From CAZBJJ01 sp964492245 (GTDB taxonomy: Bacteria > Spirochaetota > Spirochaetia > Treponematales > Breznakiellaceae): 10,747 bases of DNA. Shown in pieces: positions 1 to 6,637 of this stretch. Position 1 is the first letter of the stretch, and each line of letters starts with the position of its first letter. Below the pieces are notes generated by a model that worked only from the letters and a program-made list of their open reading frames with translations, made no database searches and was not told the origin of the DNA. Location: NCBI GenBank assembly GCA_964492245.1, contig CAZBJJ010000058.1:1-10747 (forward strand), in the 5' to 3' direction. The translations under genes were made by a program, and so were the position numbers.

Positions 1-885
1 CTCCTGAAAACTCATATTGTATTGGTTCATCATTTCCTGGGTGCGCTCGAGGGCCAAAAAAGCCGAATGCCCCTCGTTCATATGGTTTACTGCCGGGTTT
101 ATGCCCAGTTTTCGCAGGGCCCGAATGCCGCCAATGCCCAAAAGAATTTCCTGGCGAATGCGGGTCTCCTTGTCGCCACCATATAGGGTGGCACTTACAT
201 CCCTTATCTCTTGCGAGTTTTCGGGGATATTGGTATCGAGTAAAAAAAGCGAGGACCTGCCAACCTTTACCTCCCAAATTTGGGCATGGGCAATGTGGTC
301 GGCCATTTCCACGCTAATAGTTATAGGCTGGCCCTGTGCATCGTGTTTTCGGGTAACGGGCATATTGTACCAGTCGTTTTCCGGATACATCTCCAACTGA
401 AAACCATCGGCATTTAACTGCTGTTGGAAGTAGCCCTGCCGGTACAGAATGCCAACGCCAACTAGGGGCAGGCCCAGGTCGGAGGCTGTTTTCATGTGGT
501 CGCCAGAGAGAATGCCCAGGCCGCCAGAGTAAATGGGCAGGGAAACATCCATGCCATATTCCATAGAAAAATAGGCAATGCTGTTTTTCTTGCTCCCCTT
601 ATACCAGGTCTTTGCCTTTCGGTAGCGGTTAAATTCGCTGTAGACCTCTGCAAGGGCCGCAAGATAGGAATCGTCCCGGGCTACTTCTTCCAGCTGTTTT
701 TGAGATATCATGGCAAGCATACGAGCTGGGCTCTGCCTGGACTGCATCCACAGGTCGTAATCGAGCCGAATAAATAGCTGGACCGCTTCGAAATTCCAGG
801 AAAGCCAGAGGTTATGCGCAATTTCTTCCAATGGCTTAAGGGCCGCCGGTAAACGGGGTTTTACGGTATATGATTCTATCTTCAT
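1..885 (-). CDS. glgP: Alpha-glucan (glycogen) phosphorylase, N-terminal part; runs off the window
   Basis: This is a 295-codon open frame with a complete 5' end and no stop before base 1, so only about the N-terminal third is visible. Alpha-glucan phosphorylases (GT35 family, PLP-dependent) release glucose-1-phosphate from glycogen or maltodextrin in the cytoplasm. The first ~100 residues match the DUF3417 domain that opens the short bacterial/archaeal type: LPAALKPLEEIAHNLWLSWN at residues 12-31. Conserved catalytic-domain motifs follow: AYFSMEYG at 104-111, SGGLGILSGDH at 120-130, GVGILYRQGYF at 143-153 and NEGHSAF at 270-276. The PLP-lysine region lies outside the window. The ATG at 885 puts the N-terminus where family members begin; an ATG at 889 is out of frame. 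No Shine-Dalgarno sequence precedes it, but a consensus promoter does. The gene lies 37 nt after the anti-sigma gene. The family is secure; the exact substrate is not. Confidence 0.93.
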   Translation of the reverse strand, partial: MKIESYTVKPRLPAALKPLEEIAHNLWLSWNFEAVQLFIRLDYDLWMQSRQSPARMLAMISQKQLEEVARDDSYLAALAEVYSEFNRYRKAKTWYKGSKKNSIAYFSMEYGMDVSLPIYSGGLGILSGDHMKTASDLGLPLVGVGILYRQGYFQQQLNADGFQLEMYPENDWYNMPVTRKHDAQGQPITISVEMADHIAHAQIWEVKVGRSSLFLLDTNIPENSQEIRDVSATLYGGDKETRIRQEILLGIGGIRALRKLGINPAVNHMNEGHSAFLALERTQEMMNQYNMSFQE

Positions 886-892
886 GCATAGA

Positions 893-921
893 ATTGTAGG
901 GGGTCAAAAATTCAATGTCAA
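893..921 (-). promoter_or_regulatory. Consensus sigma-70 promoter of the glucan phosphorylase gene
   Basis: On the minus strand TTGACA (921-916) is followed by exactly 17 nt and TACAAT (898-893), which is 11 of 12 consensus bases. The -35 box starts one base after the anti-sigma stop codon. The expected transcription start, 6-8 nt after the -10 box, falls at 887-885, that is 0-2 nt before or on the A of the ATG. This lets the phosphorylase be transcribed independently of the sigma/anti-sigma genes. Confidence 0.75.
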
Positions 922-922
922 A

Positions 923-1372
923 TTAAGAATGTAAATTAAAAAAATCGTTAATTTTGTCCATGTGGCTGGCTACAAATAGCCCCCCATAAATGCTTATAAG
1001 GGTTCCCAGGGTAATTGATAGTGGTAAAAGCAGGGCAAAGCCAAAATTTGCCACAAACCACTCATTAACGGGCATAATGGGGGCTAAAACGAGCCATAAA
1101 ATGATAAGCAGACCGGGTATTAGCCAGTTTCGCATAGGCTGATGCCCAGGAGCGGGCTTTTGCGGTTCAAATTCCAGGGCCTGCAGAACTGAATCGGTAA
1201 AATCTATTGGGCTGCAAAGAATTTCTTCCTTTAAAAGCTTGTGAACTTCCTCTATTTTTTTCTCCTGGCTTTTACAATTGTCACAGAATAAAAGGTGGAG
1301 TTTAACTAAAAAGGGTATAGGCTCTTGCTTGTCCAGCATATCTAAAATACTGTGTGAACGTTCGCAGGTCAT
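923..1372 (-). CDS. Membrane-anchored zinc-finger (ZAS-type) anti-sigma factor
   Basis: The 149-residue product has the layout of a membrane ZAS anti-sigma factor. A short cytoplasmic N-terminal domain carries H-x3-C-x2-C (H26, C30, C33), with C3 or H7 upstream as a possible fourth zinc ligand. A charged helix follows (about 36-52), then two hydrophobic segments at about 82-102 and 112-135. Such proteins hold the partner ECF sigma factor inactive at the membrane until an envelope signal releases it. The start at 1372 is set by AAGGAG six nt upstream; a longer frame to 1435 has no such site and would overlap the sigma gene by 62 nt. The gene begins one base after the sigma stop codon (TGA-T-ATG), so the pair should be made in a fixed ratio. 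The role is inferred from position and motif, since anti-sigma sequences diverge fast. Confidence 0.8.
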   Translation of the reverse strand: MTCERSHSILDMLDKQEPIPFLVKLHLLFCDNCKSQEKKIEEVHKLLKEEILCSPIDFTDSVLQALEFEPQKPAPGHQPMRNWLIPGLLIILWLVLAPIMPVNEWFVANFGFALLLPLSITLGTLISIYGGLFVASHMDKINDFFNLHS

Positions 1373-1373
1373 A

Positions 1374-1958
1374 TCAATCTCCTTCGGAAAAATCATCCAA
1401 ACTCTTGCGCAATTGTTGTTTTGCCCGAAACACATGGCTTTTAATAGTGTTAACGGGAAAACCAGTTATTTTTTCGATCTCCGGATAGGAAAGATCGTGG
1501 AAAAAAAACAGATCTATACATATGCGGTAGCGCTCGGGCAGTTTTTTTAAAGCCTCTTGCACTGCCATTTTACCCGCTGCACGCATAGCTTGGCGCTCTG
1601 GCGTGTCGGTATCGGGTATATCGAAATCTTCGGCCAAGCTCAGGTATTCCCGCTTGCGCTTGACGCTGTTTATTGCCGTGTTGTAGGCAATGCGGTATAG
1701 CCAGGTGGAAAAACGCGAACGCCCCTCGAAGCTGGACAGATTTCGATACACCTTGATAAACACTTCTTGGACAAAGTCGCGGCTGTCCTCGCCATTGCGA
1801 AAAAAACCCATGCCCAAGGACCAAAGTGCCCCCTGATACCGTTCTACAAGGACCTTAAACAAGGCCTTGTCGCCCTGCAAAATACACTGCACAAGCTCCT
1901 GCTCCTGTGCCTGGCTGTATTCCTGTGGAATTGCCGGCTTTTCCGGCGAGTTGTTCAC
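1374..1958 (-). CDS. ECF-family RNA polymerase sigma factor
   Basis: The 194-residue protein has the two-domain layout of extracytoplasmic-function sigma factors, which direct RNA polymerase to a small stress regulon. Region 2 spans about 33-101 and includes DFVQEVFIKVYRNLSSF (61-77) and FSTWLYRIAYNTAI (83-96), which cover the core-binding and -10-recognition helices. Region 4 spans about 131-185 and includes ALKKLPERYR (136-145) and the helix-turn-helix LSYPEIEKITGFPVNTIKSH (156-175). No region 3 or C-terminal extension is present. The start is GTG at 1958; its last bases form the TGA stop of the upstream membrane gene (GTGA, 4-nt overlap), and no Shine-Dalgarno is visible, so translation is probably coupled. 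The neighbouring anti-sigma gene supports the call. The signal and target promoters are unknown. Confidence 0.95.
   Translation of the reverse strand: MNNSPEKPAIPQEYSQAQEQELVQCILQGDKALFKVLVERYQGALWSLGMGFFRNGEDSRDFVQEVFIKVYRNLSSFEGRSRFSTWLYRIAYNTAINSVKRKREYLSLAEDFDIPDTDTPERQAMRAAGKMAVQEALKKLPERYRICIDLFFFHDLSYPEIEKITGFPVNTIKSHVFRAKQQLRKSLDDFSEGD
1379..1384 (-). promoter_or_regulatory. Strong ribosome-binding site of the anti-sigma gene
   Basis: AAGGAG on the minus strand, six nt before the ATG at 1372 and inside the last codons of the sigma gene. It decides the anti-sigma start and contrasts with the weak initiation site of the sigma gene, which starts with GTG and has no purine-rich site. Confidence 0.75.
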
Positions 1959-2296
1959 GGTTTTGTTTCGTGACGCCCAACTCCATAAAACACAAGCAAT
2001 GCTACACCACAGGCCAGGGGTATGGCCCCACCCAGTAGGCTGTAGCTCTTCCCTTCGAGAATAGCCAAAAGAATTGTCAAAACCAATCCAATGCTAGCTA
2101 AAAGGAGGCCGGTAAGGAGACTGAAGGATTGAAGATTGAACTCGGGCTTTTGGTAGATGCCAGATTTAATGAGCAGGGTAGTGCGGCGATGGTGCCAAAA
2201 GAGCCAGAAAAAAACTACGGCAGCGGCAGCACTAATTCCCACAATGGGAATAATGCTAATAATAATCTGTGCCGCTGGCAACGGTATTGAATTCAT
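1955..2296 (-). CDS. Small three-helix membrane protein of the sigma factor operon (DUF6249-like)
   Basis: This is a 113-residue hydrophobic protein of unknown function. The first membrane segment (about 9-34) is followed by a short basic stretch, HHRRTTLLIKSG (35-46), then two more segments (about 58-80 and 86-106) and a short charged tail. One helix, a cytoplasmic linker resembling E-R-x-A-L-I-E-K-G, then a helical pair is the layout of DUF6249 proteins, which often sit beside ECF sigma genes. The match is from memory of the family pattern and is tentative. The ATG at 2296 has a usable ribosome-binding site (AAGGGGA). The stop overlaps the GTG of the sigma gene by 4 nt, so this is the first gene of the three-gene cassette and may take part in sensing or anti-sigma control. 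Confidence 0.7.
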   Translation of the reverse strand: MNSIPLPAAQIIISIIPIVGISAAAAVVFFWLFWHHRRTTLLIKSGIYQKPEFNLQSFSLLTGLLLASIGLVLTILLAILEGKSYSLLGGAIPLACGVALLVFYGVGRHETKP

Positions 2297-2330
2297 GCTG
2301 TTCGATCCCCTTCAATGTCAACGATACCGT
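2281..2330 (-). promoter_or_regulatory. Inverted repeat enclosing the ribosome-binding site and ATG of the sigma operon
   Basis: On the minus strand ACGGTATCG (2330-2322) can pair with CAATACCGT (2289-2281), giving 9 bp with one G-U pair. The 32-nt loop holds the AAGGGGA ribosome-binding site and the ATG at 2296, and the 3' arm lies in codons 4-7. In RNA this could limit initiation; in DNA it could be an operator. It can only act in RNA if transcription starts upstream of 2330. Confidence 0.35.
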
Positions 2331-2359
2331 ATTCTAGTCATAATCTAGGTATCAGTCTA
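2331..2359 (-). promoter_or_regulatory. Possible promoter of the sigma/anti-sigma operon
   Basis: TAGACT (2359-2354), 17 nt, TAGAAT (2336-2331) matches 9 of 12 sigma-70 consensus bases. An overlapping alternative, with TAGATT at 2347-2342 and TTGTCG 18 nt further upstream, matches 8 of 12 and would give a start near 2335. Neither is decisive. An autoregulated ECF-type promoter was not convincingly found in this gap. Confidence 0.3.
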
Positions 2360-2391
2360 CTTGTTCGACAAACTAGAAGTACAGCGGTTGC

Positions 2392-2418
2392 AAAAAAAGG
2401 GGCGAACAGATTCTTGCC
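2392..2418 (-). terminator. Weak possible terminator after the endoglucanase gene
   Basis: Downstream of the endoglucanase stop, the minus strand holds a run of seven T (2398-2392) preceded by a short imperfect stem: GGCAA (2418-2414) pairs with TTCGCC (2406-2401) with one bulged C. Two unpaired C residues separate stem and T-run. The T-run fits an intrinsic terminator; the stem is weak. Confidence 0.25.
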
Positions 2419-2439
2419 TTCTATTACTAGGGCTTCCCT

Positions 2440-3687
2440 TTATTCGTAGGCCTCCACTATGGCCTGTAGCAATGTGGGGAAATACCAGTCTTGCTTTGTT
2501 CTATTATAAAAGCCGTAGAGCTCCGAATAATTATTGTTGCGGGGTATCTCATAATTGCCGTTGTCCCACACAATGGTACTCATACCGTAGCTGGCGGCGG
2601 TGCCGGCGTAGTGTCTGTACCATTTTTCTCGCTCTTCCAGATTGTTCTTATTAGTGGCCCCATATTCCCCAATAATAACAGGCACCTTTAGACCGTCGAT
2701 AAATTTATCGTTCAGGCGTTTTAGAAAACTTGAGATTTCTCTCTCGTGTTGTGCGGTAAATTCTTTTTGGCCAGGGCTCTGCATGGCAAAGACATAGGGG
2801 GTATAGGCATGGCAGGAGACAATAAGTTTGTCCGTAGCGCTATCTTTGGGCAGGCTAAAGTGCGGGGACATAGCGGCACCCACATCGGCGGCATAGCCGG
2901 TAACCATTAGATAGCGGTTTTCGTTGTTCGAGCCGGTTGCTCGCACGGCCTTTACAGCCTCCTGTATCCACTTGGCGATAAGCTCTCCCGCTTCGCGGTG
3001 CTGGCTGTCGTTATCGTTCCAGTTCCATTCATTGGGCATACCCGCCCGCCTTGGCTCGTTTAAAAATTCGAAAATAAGCTTTTCGCTGTAATTTCGGAAG
3101 ACTAGACCCACCTGCGTCCATACCCGCACAAGGTATTCCTGGGAGCGGGCATCGTGTTCTGCATCTGGGAAGTAGTAATCTTTATGGTTGTCGTGGTGAG
3201 TGTTTATAATAACATAGAGGCCGGCCTCTAGGGCCCAATCTACAATTTCTTTAACGCGGTCCATCCAGGCCTCATCTATAGTAAAGGCATTGTCCATCTG
3301 TCGGTGCCAGGAAATGGGTATCCGTACTACACCAAAGCCCCCCTCTTTTAGGCCGGTGAACATATCCTTGGTCGTTTTGGGCTGACCCCAGCTCGTTTCG
3401 GCGCCCAGCCCCGCGGCGCCAGTGGCATCGAGGGTATTGCCCAGGTTCCAGCCGGCCTTGAGCTGTTTGACAAAGTCGATGGCAGAGAGCTCGAAATTTG
3501 CAGTCTGGGGGTCTATGGGGGCAGCCCTGTATTCCGGCGCTGGGCCGGGGAGTGGGGCTGTTTTTTGTTTCGGCGCTGGGCCGGTACTCGAGGCGCAGCT
3601 ACCTAGGCCCAGTGGGAGTAGCAGGGCGAGAAAGAACGAAAGCGCCATTCGGGACGCAAACGTTTTCGTGGTGATAGTTCTTTTCAT
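2440..3687 (-). CDS. GH5 endoglucanase (cellulase) lipoprotein
   Basis: The 415-residue product is a secreted, lipid-anchored glycoside hydrolase family 5 enzyme, most like subfamily 4, which cuts beta-1,4-glucans such as cellulose, lichenan or xyloglucan. A basic, hydrophobic signal peptide ends in the lipobox LGSC with Cys31; Ala follows at +2. A Pro/Ala-rich linker (about 32-65) leads to the catalytic barrel. Barrel motifs are GWNLGNTLDA (79-88), VVRIPISW with R122, NTHHD with H164-H165, FEFLNEPR with acid/base E211, CHAYTPY with H293 and Y295, IIGEYGA with nucleophile E341, and VWDNG with W374. All expected catalytic residues are present, and no carbohydrate-binding module is attached. 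The ATG at 3687 is chosen because GGAGG lies 7 nt upstream; an ATG at 3693 is too close. It starts 16 nt after the FliL-like gene, so the two are probably cotranscribed. Confidence 0.93.
   Translation of the reverse strand: MKRTITTKTFASRMALSFFLALLLPLGLGSCASSTGPAPKQKTAPLPGPAPEYRAAPIDPQTANFELSAIDFVKQLKAGWNLGNTLDATGAAGLGAETSWGQPKTTKDMFTGLKEGGFGVVRIPISWHRQMDNAFTIDEAWMDRVKEIVDWALEAGLYVIINTHHDNHKDYYFPDAEHDARSQEYLVRVWTQVGLVFRNYSEKLIFEFLNEPRRAGMPNEWNWNDNDSQHREAGELIAKWIQEAVKAVRATGSNNENRYLMVTGYAADVGAAMSPHFSLPKDSATDKLIVSCHAYTPYVFAMQSPGQKEFTAQHEREISSFLKRLNDKFIDGLKVPVIIGEYGATNKNNLEEREKWYRHYAGTAASYGMSTIVWDNGNYEIPRNNNYSELYGFYNRTKQDWYFPTLLQAIVEAYE
3511..3582 (-). repeat. Two-copy 36-nt repeat encoding the lipoprotein linker
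   Basis: Two adjacent 12-residue units follow the pattern G-P-A-P-x4-A-P-x2 (GPAPKQKTAPLP and GPAPEYRAAPID). At DNA level CGGCGCTGGGCCGG occurs at 3535-3548 and again at 3571-3584, exactly 36 nt apart. It forms the flexible spacer between lipid anchor and GH5 domain and looks like a tandem duplication. Confidence 0.7.
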
Positions 3688-3694
3688 GTACATT

Positions 3695-3699
3695 CCTCC
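3695..3699 (-). promoter_or_regulatory. Ribosome-binding site fixing the endoglucanase start
   Basis: GGAGG on the minus strand ends 7 nt before the ATG at 3687 but only 1 nt before the in-frame ATG at 3693. This makes 3687 the likely start and removes two residues from the longest reading. Confidence 0.7.
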
Positions 3700-3703
3700 A
3701 TAT

Positions 3704-4213
3704 TTATTCTATCACTAAATATTCGACAAGCCAAATTGTTTTTATTTTTCCCAGAAGTAGTCGATTGTTAAAAAGTCTTAAAAGTTCCTGGCGAAGCCCA
3801 GTATCGCCCATTTTTTCTAAATCCTTTAGGCTGGATTGCCTAAAAAAATTGACGCAGTCTTCGCGGAATAGGTGCTTGTTCGCCAGCAGTTCTTCGCCAA
3901 AGGCTATATCTGTTTTATCGTAGGGAAAACTCAGCGAGATGATAATATCGGCCTGTTCGCTGGTGGGCCCTGCTTTATCGCCCCTGTGTAGGGGGCTACT
4001 TGCCCGAATCCTGCCTATTTCCAGAATGCCCTGTTCGCCGCCCTCGTTTAGGCTAGCAGTTGGCAACTCTGTTTGGGCAGCCTGGCGGGGTGGCCTCGGT
4101 CTGGCCAGAGCCAATATACTTCCAAATAGGATGCCCAGAGCAAGGGCGAGGGCTATTGCCACAAGCAGGCGCGAGAGCCAGTCCAAATTTTTCCAAAGAT
4201 TGATAAACCTCAT
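3704..4213 (-). CDS. FliL-like single-pass membrane protein
   Basis: The 169-residue protein has one N-terminal membrane segment (about 14-37), a Pro/Gly-rich tether (38-85) and a C-terminal domain (about 88-169) resembling FliL, the basal-body protein that surrounds stator units and supports torque. The likeness lies in the strand-forming ADIIISLSF, the helical LLANKHLFREDCVNFFRQSS, the Leu-rich GLRQELLRLFNN and the final IKTIWLVEYLVIE, comparable to the VYFTEFVVQ ending of FliL. Length and topology fit. It is not in a flagellar cluster, so it is more likely a paralogue than the main fliL. Its ATG overlaps the HflX stop (ATGA, 4 nt), which suggests coupled translation, and the endoglucanase follows 16 nt later. 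An envelope role unrelated to the motor is possible. Confidence 0.65.
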   Translation of the reverse strand: MRFINLWKNLDWLSRLLVAIALALALGILFGSILALARPRPPRQAAQTELPTASLNEGGEQGILEIGRIRASSPLHRGDKAGPTSEQADIIISLSFPYDKTDIAFGEELLANKHLFREDCVNFFRQSSLKDLEKMGDTGLRQELLRLFNNRLLLGKIKTIWLVEYLVIE

Positions 4214-5487
4214 TCATTGCCCACAATGTATTTTTTAAGCTGGCCCTGCAGGCGCACAGAAAGGCGGGCGGTGAGCGTAATACCCTCGTCGTGGTATTCC
4301 TGCTGAACCGAACTGCCCTCTCGGTGGACAAGGGCGGCCAGATCGCTGCGGTTGTGCGGCAGGTGAAGAGTGCACAGGCTTCCGCCTATCTCTTCATCAA
4401 TGCGCGCCTTTAATTGCTCCAGGCCCCTGCCAGTTTTTGCGCTGATACGCAGGGCATTTTTAAAGCGAAAATTGAGCCCCTCCAGGATATGGGCCGAGGG
4501 GGCGGCATCAATTTTATTTAAAACGATCAATTGGGGTTTTATATCGGCCTTTAAATCTTTTAAGACGGCCATGCTTGTCGAATAGTGCTCTATCACCTCG
4601 CTGTCGCTGGCATCTAATACAATTATAACGAGGTCGGCAAAGGCGGCCTCTTCCAGGGTGGAGCGAAAGGCCTTTACCAGGCCGTGGGGCAGGCGGCGGA
4701 TAAAGCCGACGGTGTCGGTCAAAAGAATGGGCGAGCCATCGCTGCGCTCCATACGGCGCGTCGTGGGGTCGAGGGTGGCAAAGAGCTTGTCCTCTACAAA
4801 GGCATCGGCCTGGGTGAGCGCGTTTAATAGCGAGGACTTGCCGGCATTGGTATAGCCCACCAGGGCGCAGGAGGGAACTGGTGTTTTTTCCCGTCTTTTG
4901 CGCTGTGTCTGGCGGTTTAGCTCAACCGCGGCCAGCTCTTTTTTAAGGCGGTCGATTCGCTGTTCAATGCTGCGCCGATCCAGTTCCAGCTTTTTTTCGC
5001 CCTCTCCCTTGGCGCCGTAGCTTCCCCCGCGCTGTTGGCTTAAATCGAGATGCTTGTGGGCCAGGCGGGGCAGGCGGTGTTGGAGCTCGGCCAATTCAAT
5101 TTGCAGACGGGCCTCCTTAGTCTGTGCGCGCATGGAAAAAATCTTTAAAATTATTTCCTGGCGGTCAATACAGACGAGGTCGGAAAGTCTCTCCCAGTTG
5201 CGCTGTTGGCTGGGGCTCAGGTCGAAGTCGAAAATAATGCAATCAACTTCCAAAGAGCGGGCCAATTCGGCAATTTCCTCTGCCTTCCCCGAGCCAAGGC
5301 CCAGGGCGGGGGAGGGTTCGCGGAGTTTTACTAAAACGCTGTCCTGGCAGTGTAATTCAAGGGTGCGCACAAGGCCAGCAAGTTCGCTTAAAAGGGAGGC
5401 CGCCTGGGCCTCGTCCATGTGCATATCTTGGATGCCCACAAGCAGGGCGCGCAGGGGGCCTTGGGTCGATGTTGTCGTTTCGTTCAT
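4210..5487 (-). CDS. hflX: Ribosome-associated GTPase HflX
   Basis: The 425-residue product is HflX, a cytoplasmic GTPase that splits or rescues stalled 70S ribosomes under stress. The N-terminal HflX domain (about 10-200) includes GSGKAEEIAELA (65-76) and the linker signature GEGEKKLELDRRSIEQRI (161-178), followed by a coiled-coil-like basic helix. The GTPase domain has all five boxes: GYTNAGKSS (211-219), TLDPT (238-242), DTVGF (258-262), NKID (324-327) and SAKTG (349-353). Length is typical. The frame extends upstream to 5589, but those residues lie inside the preceding kinase gene and are not HflX-like; the ATG at 5487 comes one base after that gene's TAA. No Shine-Dalgarno is visible, so expression may rely on coupling. 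Confidence 0.95.
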   Translation of the reverse strand: MNETTTSTQGPLRALLVGIQDMHMDEAQAASLLSELAGLVRTLELHCQDSVLVKLREPSPALGLGSGKAEEIAELARSLEVDCIIFDFDLSPSQQRNWERLSDLVCIDRQEIILKIFSMRAQTKEARLQIELAELQHRLPRLAHKHLDLSQQRGGSYGAKGEGEKKLELDRRSIEQRIDRLKKELAAVELNRQTQRKRREKTPVPSCALVGYTNAGKSSLLNALTQADAFVEDKLFATLDPTTRRMERSDGSPILLTDTVGFIRRLPHGLVKAFRSTLEEAAFADLVIIVLDASDSEVIEHYSTSMAVLKDLKADIKPQLIVLNKIDAAPSAHILEGLNFRFKNALRISAKTGRGLEQLKARIDEEIGGSLCTLHLPHNRSDLAALVHREGSSVQQEYHDEGITLTARLSVRLQGQLKKYIVGNE

Positions 5488-5488
5488 A

Positions 5489-6604
5489 TTAAATGAGGAC
5501 CAGTTGAGGATTACAGGGCTCGGTGAGCTGAATGCTTGCCGGAAAGTCCTCGGGCAATAGGCGGACGGTCTCCCCATCCATTTGGGCAATAATAGGGCGG
5601 TTATACGAAATTTCTAGGCGCTCGCCTTTAAAGAGCCGGGCCTCGGGAAAATTGATGTGCTTCCCCTTTAAAACGCCCGACTTTAGGGCCAATTTGCGAA
5701 TGAGCCCCATTTTGTAGATTGCGCAGATATTGCGATAATCGGGCAGAATCTGTTTGTTCGAGCCATAGGTTCGGTTGCCCGAGGCCCCCATGGCAATAAG
5801 GAGGAGCTTTTCGTACAGCCTTGTTTCGGTGTTGTCGCGGTAGACCACGAGCTCCATGGGGGCCGGTGGATAGAAAACCTCGTAAAAAAGGGTGGAAAAC
5901 TCGACCATAAGGCGGTAGGAGTCGCCGGGTAGATATTTTTTCAGCTTGTTGGTCAAATCGCTTATAAAGGCATCAATTCCCAAAGACAAAATATTGAAGG
6001 CCAAAAAAGGGGGCATTGCCCTATTGGCGGTTTTAAGCTGGACTGCGGGCCTAAAGACAAGTTTGGTGGGCTTTAGCAATAGGCTCAGGGCCTCGCGCAG
6101 GCTGCGACTGTCTGCCCCGTCGTTTCCAGTGCCTAAGGGCAGACGTAAAATCGCAAAGCGCCCCCGCATTTTTTGGGGGGCCCCGGCAAGGGCGGTAAGG
6201 GCATCTAGGCTAGTGCCATCGCCACCGGACATTATAATTAAATAAAAATTGTTGGGGTCGCTGGTCTCGGCTTCGTCCAAAAGGGACTGTACAATGGTGT
6301 GGGCGTGCCCGGGTCGCGTAGTGGGAATAAGGCCGCAGCTGGTAAGATTTCCGTTGGTTGAATCGGTATAGTTTTGACAGATATCGGCGGGCCTGCTGGC
6401 GGGGTTTCGCAAGGGCAGGTGGCTGGCCTGGCCGGCAATTAAACTTAAATCTTTCTGATGCCGGGACCAGCGGTTTAAAATGGTAAAGCCTCCAGCGGTG
6501 GGATTGGCTATAATGACCCAGCGCAATTGCCTTTCGGGGGCAACTAAAGAGCGCAATAAAATTTGCTGTAAGGTTTTGCCAAAATGTTCCAATTTGTCAA
6601 ACAT
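5489..6604 (-). CDS. Diacylglycerol/lipid kinase-family protein (DAGK catalytic domain)
   Basis: The 371-residue protein belongs to the DgkB/YegS/LCB5 family of ATP-dependent lipid kinases. It carries the diagnostic motifs in order: IIANPTAGG (31-39), the nucleotide loop SGGDGT (126-131), LPLGTGND (155-162), the catalytic-region SLGID (207-211) and QMDGE near the C-terminus (341-345). Members phosphorylate diacylglycerol, sphingoid or related lipids at the cytoplasmic membrane face; the substrate cannot be read from sequence. At 371 residues it is longer than the usual ~300, mainly from an N-terminal lead and an insertion between the first two motifs (about 45-118). The ATG at 6604 has no clear ribosome-binding site. 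It lies 33 nt after the sugar kinase gene and one base before hflX. Confidence 0.88.
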   Translation of the reverse strand: MFDKLEHFGKTLQQILLRSLVAPERQLRWVIIANPTAGGFTILNRWSRHQKDLSLIAGQASHLPLRNPASRPADICQNYTDSTNGNLTSCGLIPTTRPGHAHTIVQSLLDEAETSDPNNFYLIIMSGGDGTSLDALTALAGAPQKMRGRFAILRLPLGTGNDGADSRSLREALSLLLKPTKLVFRPAVQLKTANRAMPPFLAFNILSLGIDAFISDLTNKLKKYLPGDSYRLMVEFSTLFYEVFYPPAPMELVVYRDNTETRLYEKLLLIAMGASGNRTYGSNKQILPDYRNICAIYKMGLIRKLALKSGVLKGKHINFPEARLFKGERLEISYNRPIIAQMDGETVRLLPEDFPASIQLTEPCNPQLVLI

Positions 6605-6637
6605 ATTGTTTCAGGATTGCACAGCCTTCATAATGCG

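Noticed and set aside
1373..1435. Longer N-terminus for the anti-sigma protein (start at 1435)
   Set aside because: The strong AAGGAG six nt before the ATG at 1372, and the large overlap with the sigma gene otherwise required, favour the shorter form.
911..2321. The 11-mer TTCAATGTCAA found at 911-921 and 2311-2321, both upstream of minus-strand starts
   Set aside because: Spacing to the ATG differs (36 and 25 nt) and several shared 11-mers are expected by chance in a window this long. At the second site no -10 box stands at 17 nt.
5054..5560. A 168-codon plus-strand open frame antisense to hflX
   Set aside because: The translation is rich in Arg and Ser without family motifs, and HflX on the other strand has all five GTPase boxes.
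5488..5589. Longer N-terminus for HflX (start at 5589)
   Set aside because: Those 34 residues lie inside the lipid-kinase gene and do not resemble HflX; the ATG at 5487 is placed one base after the previous stop.
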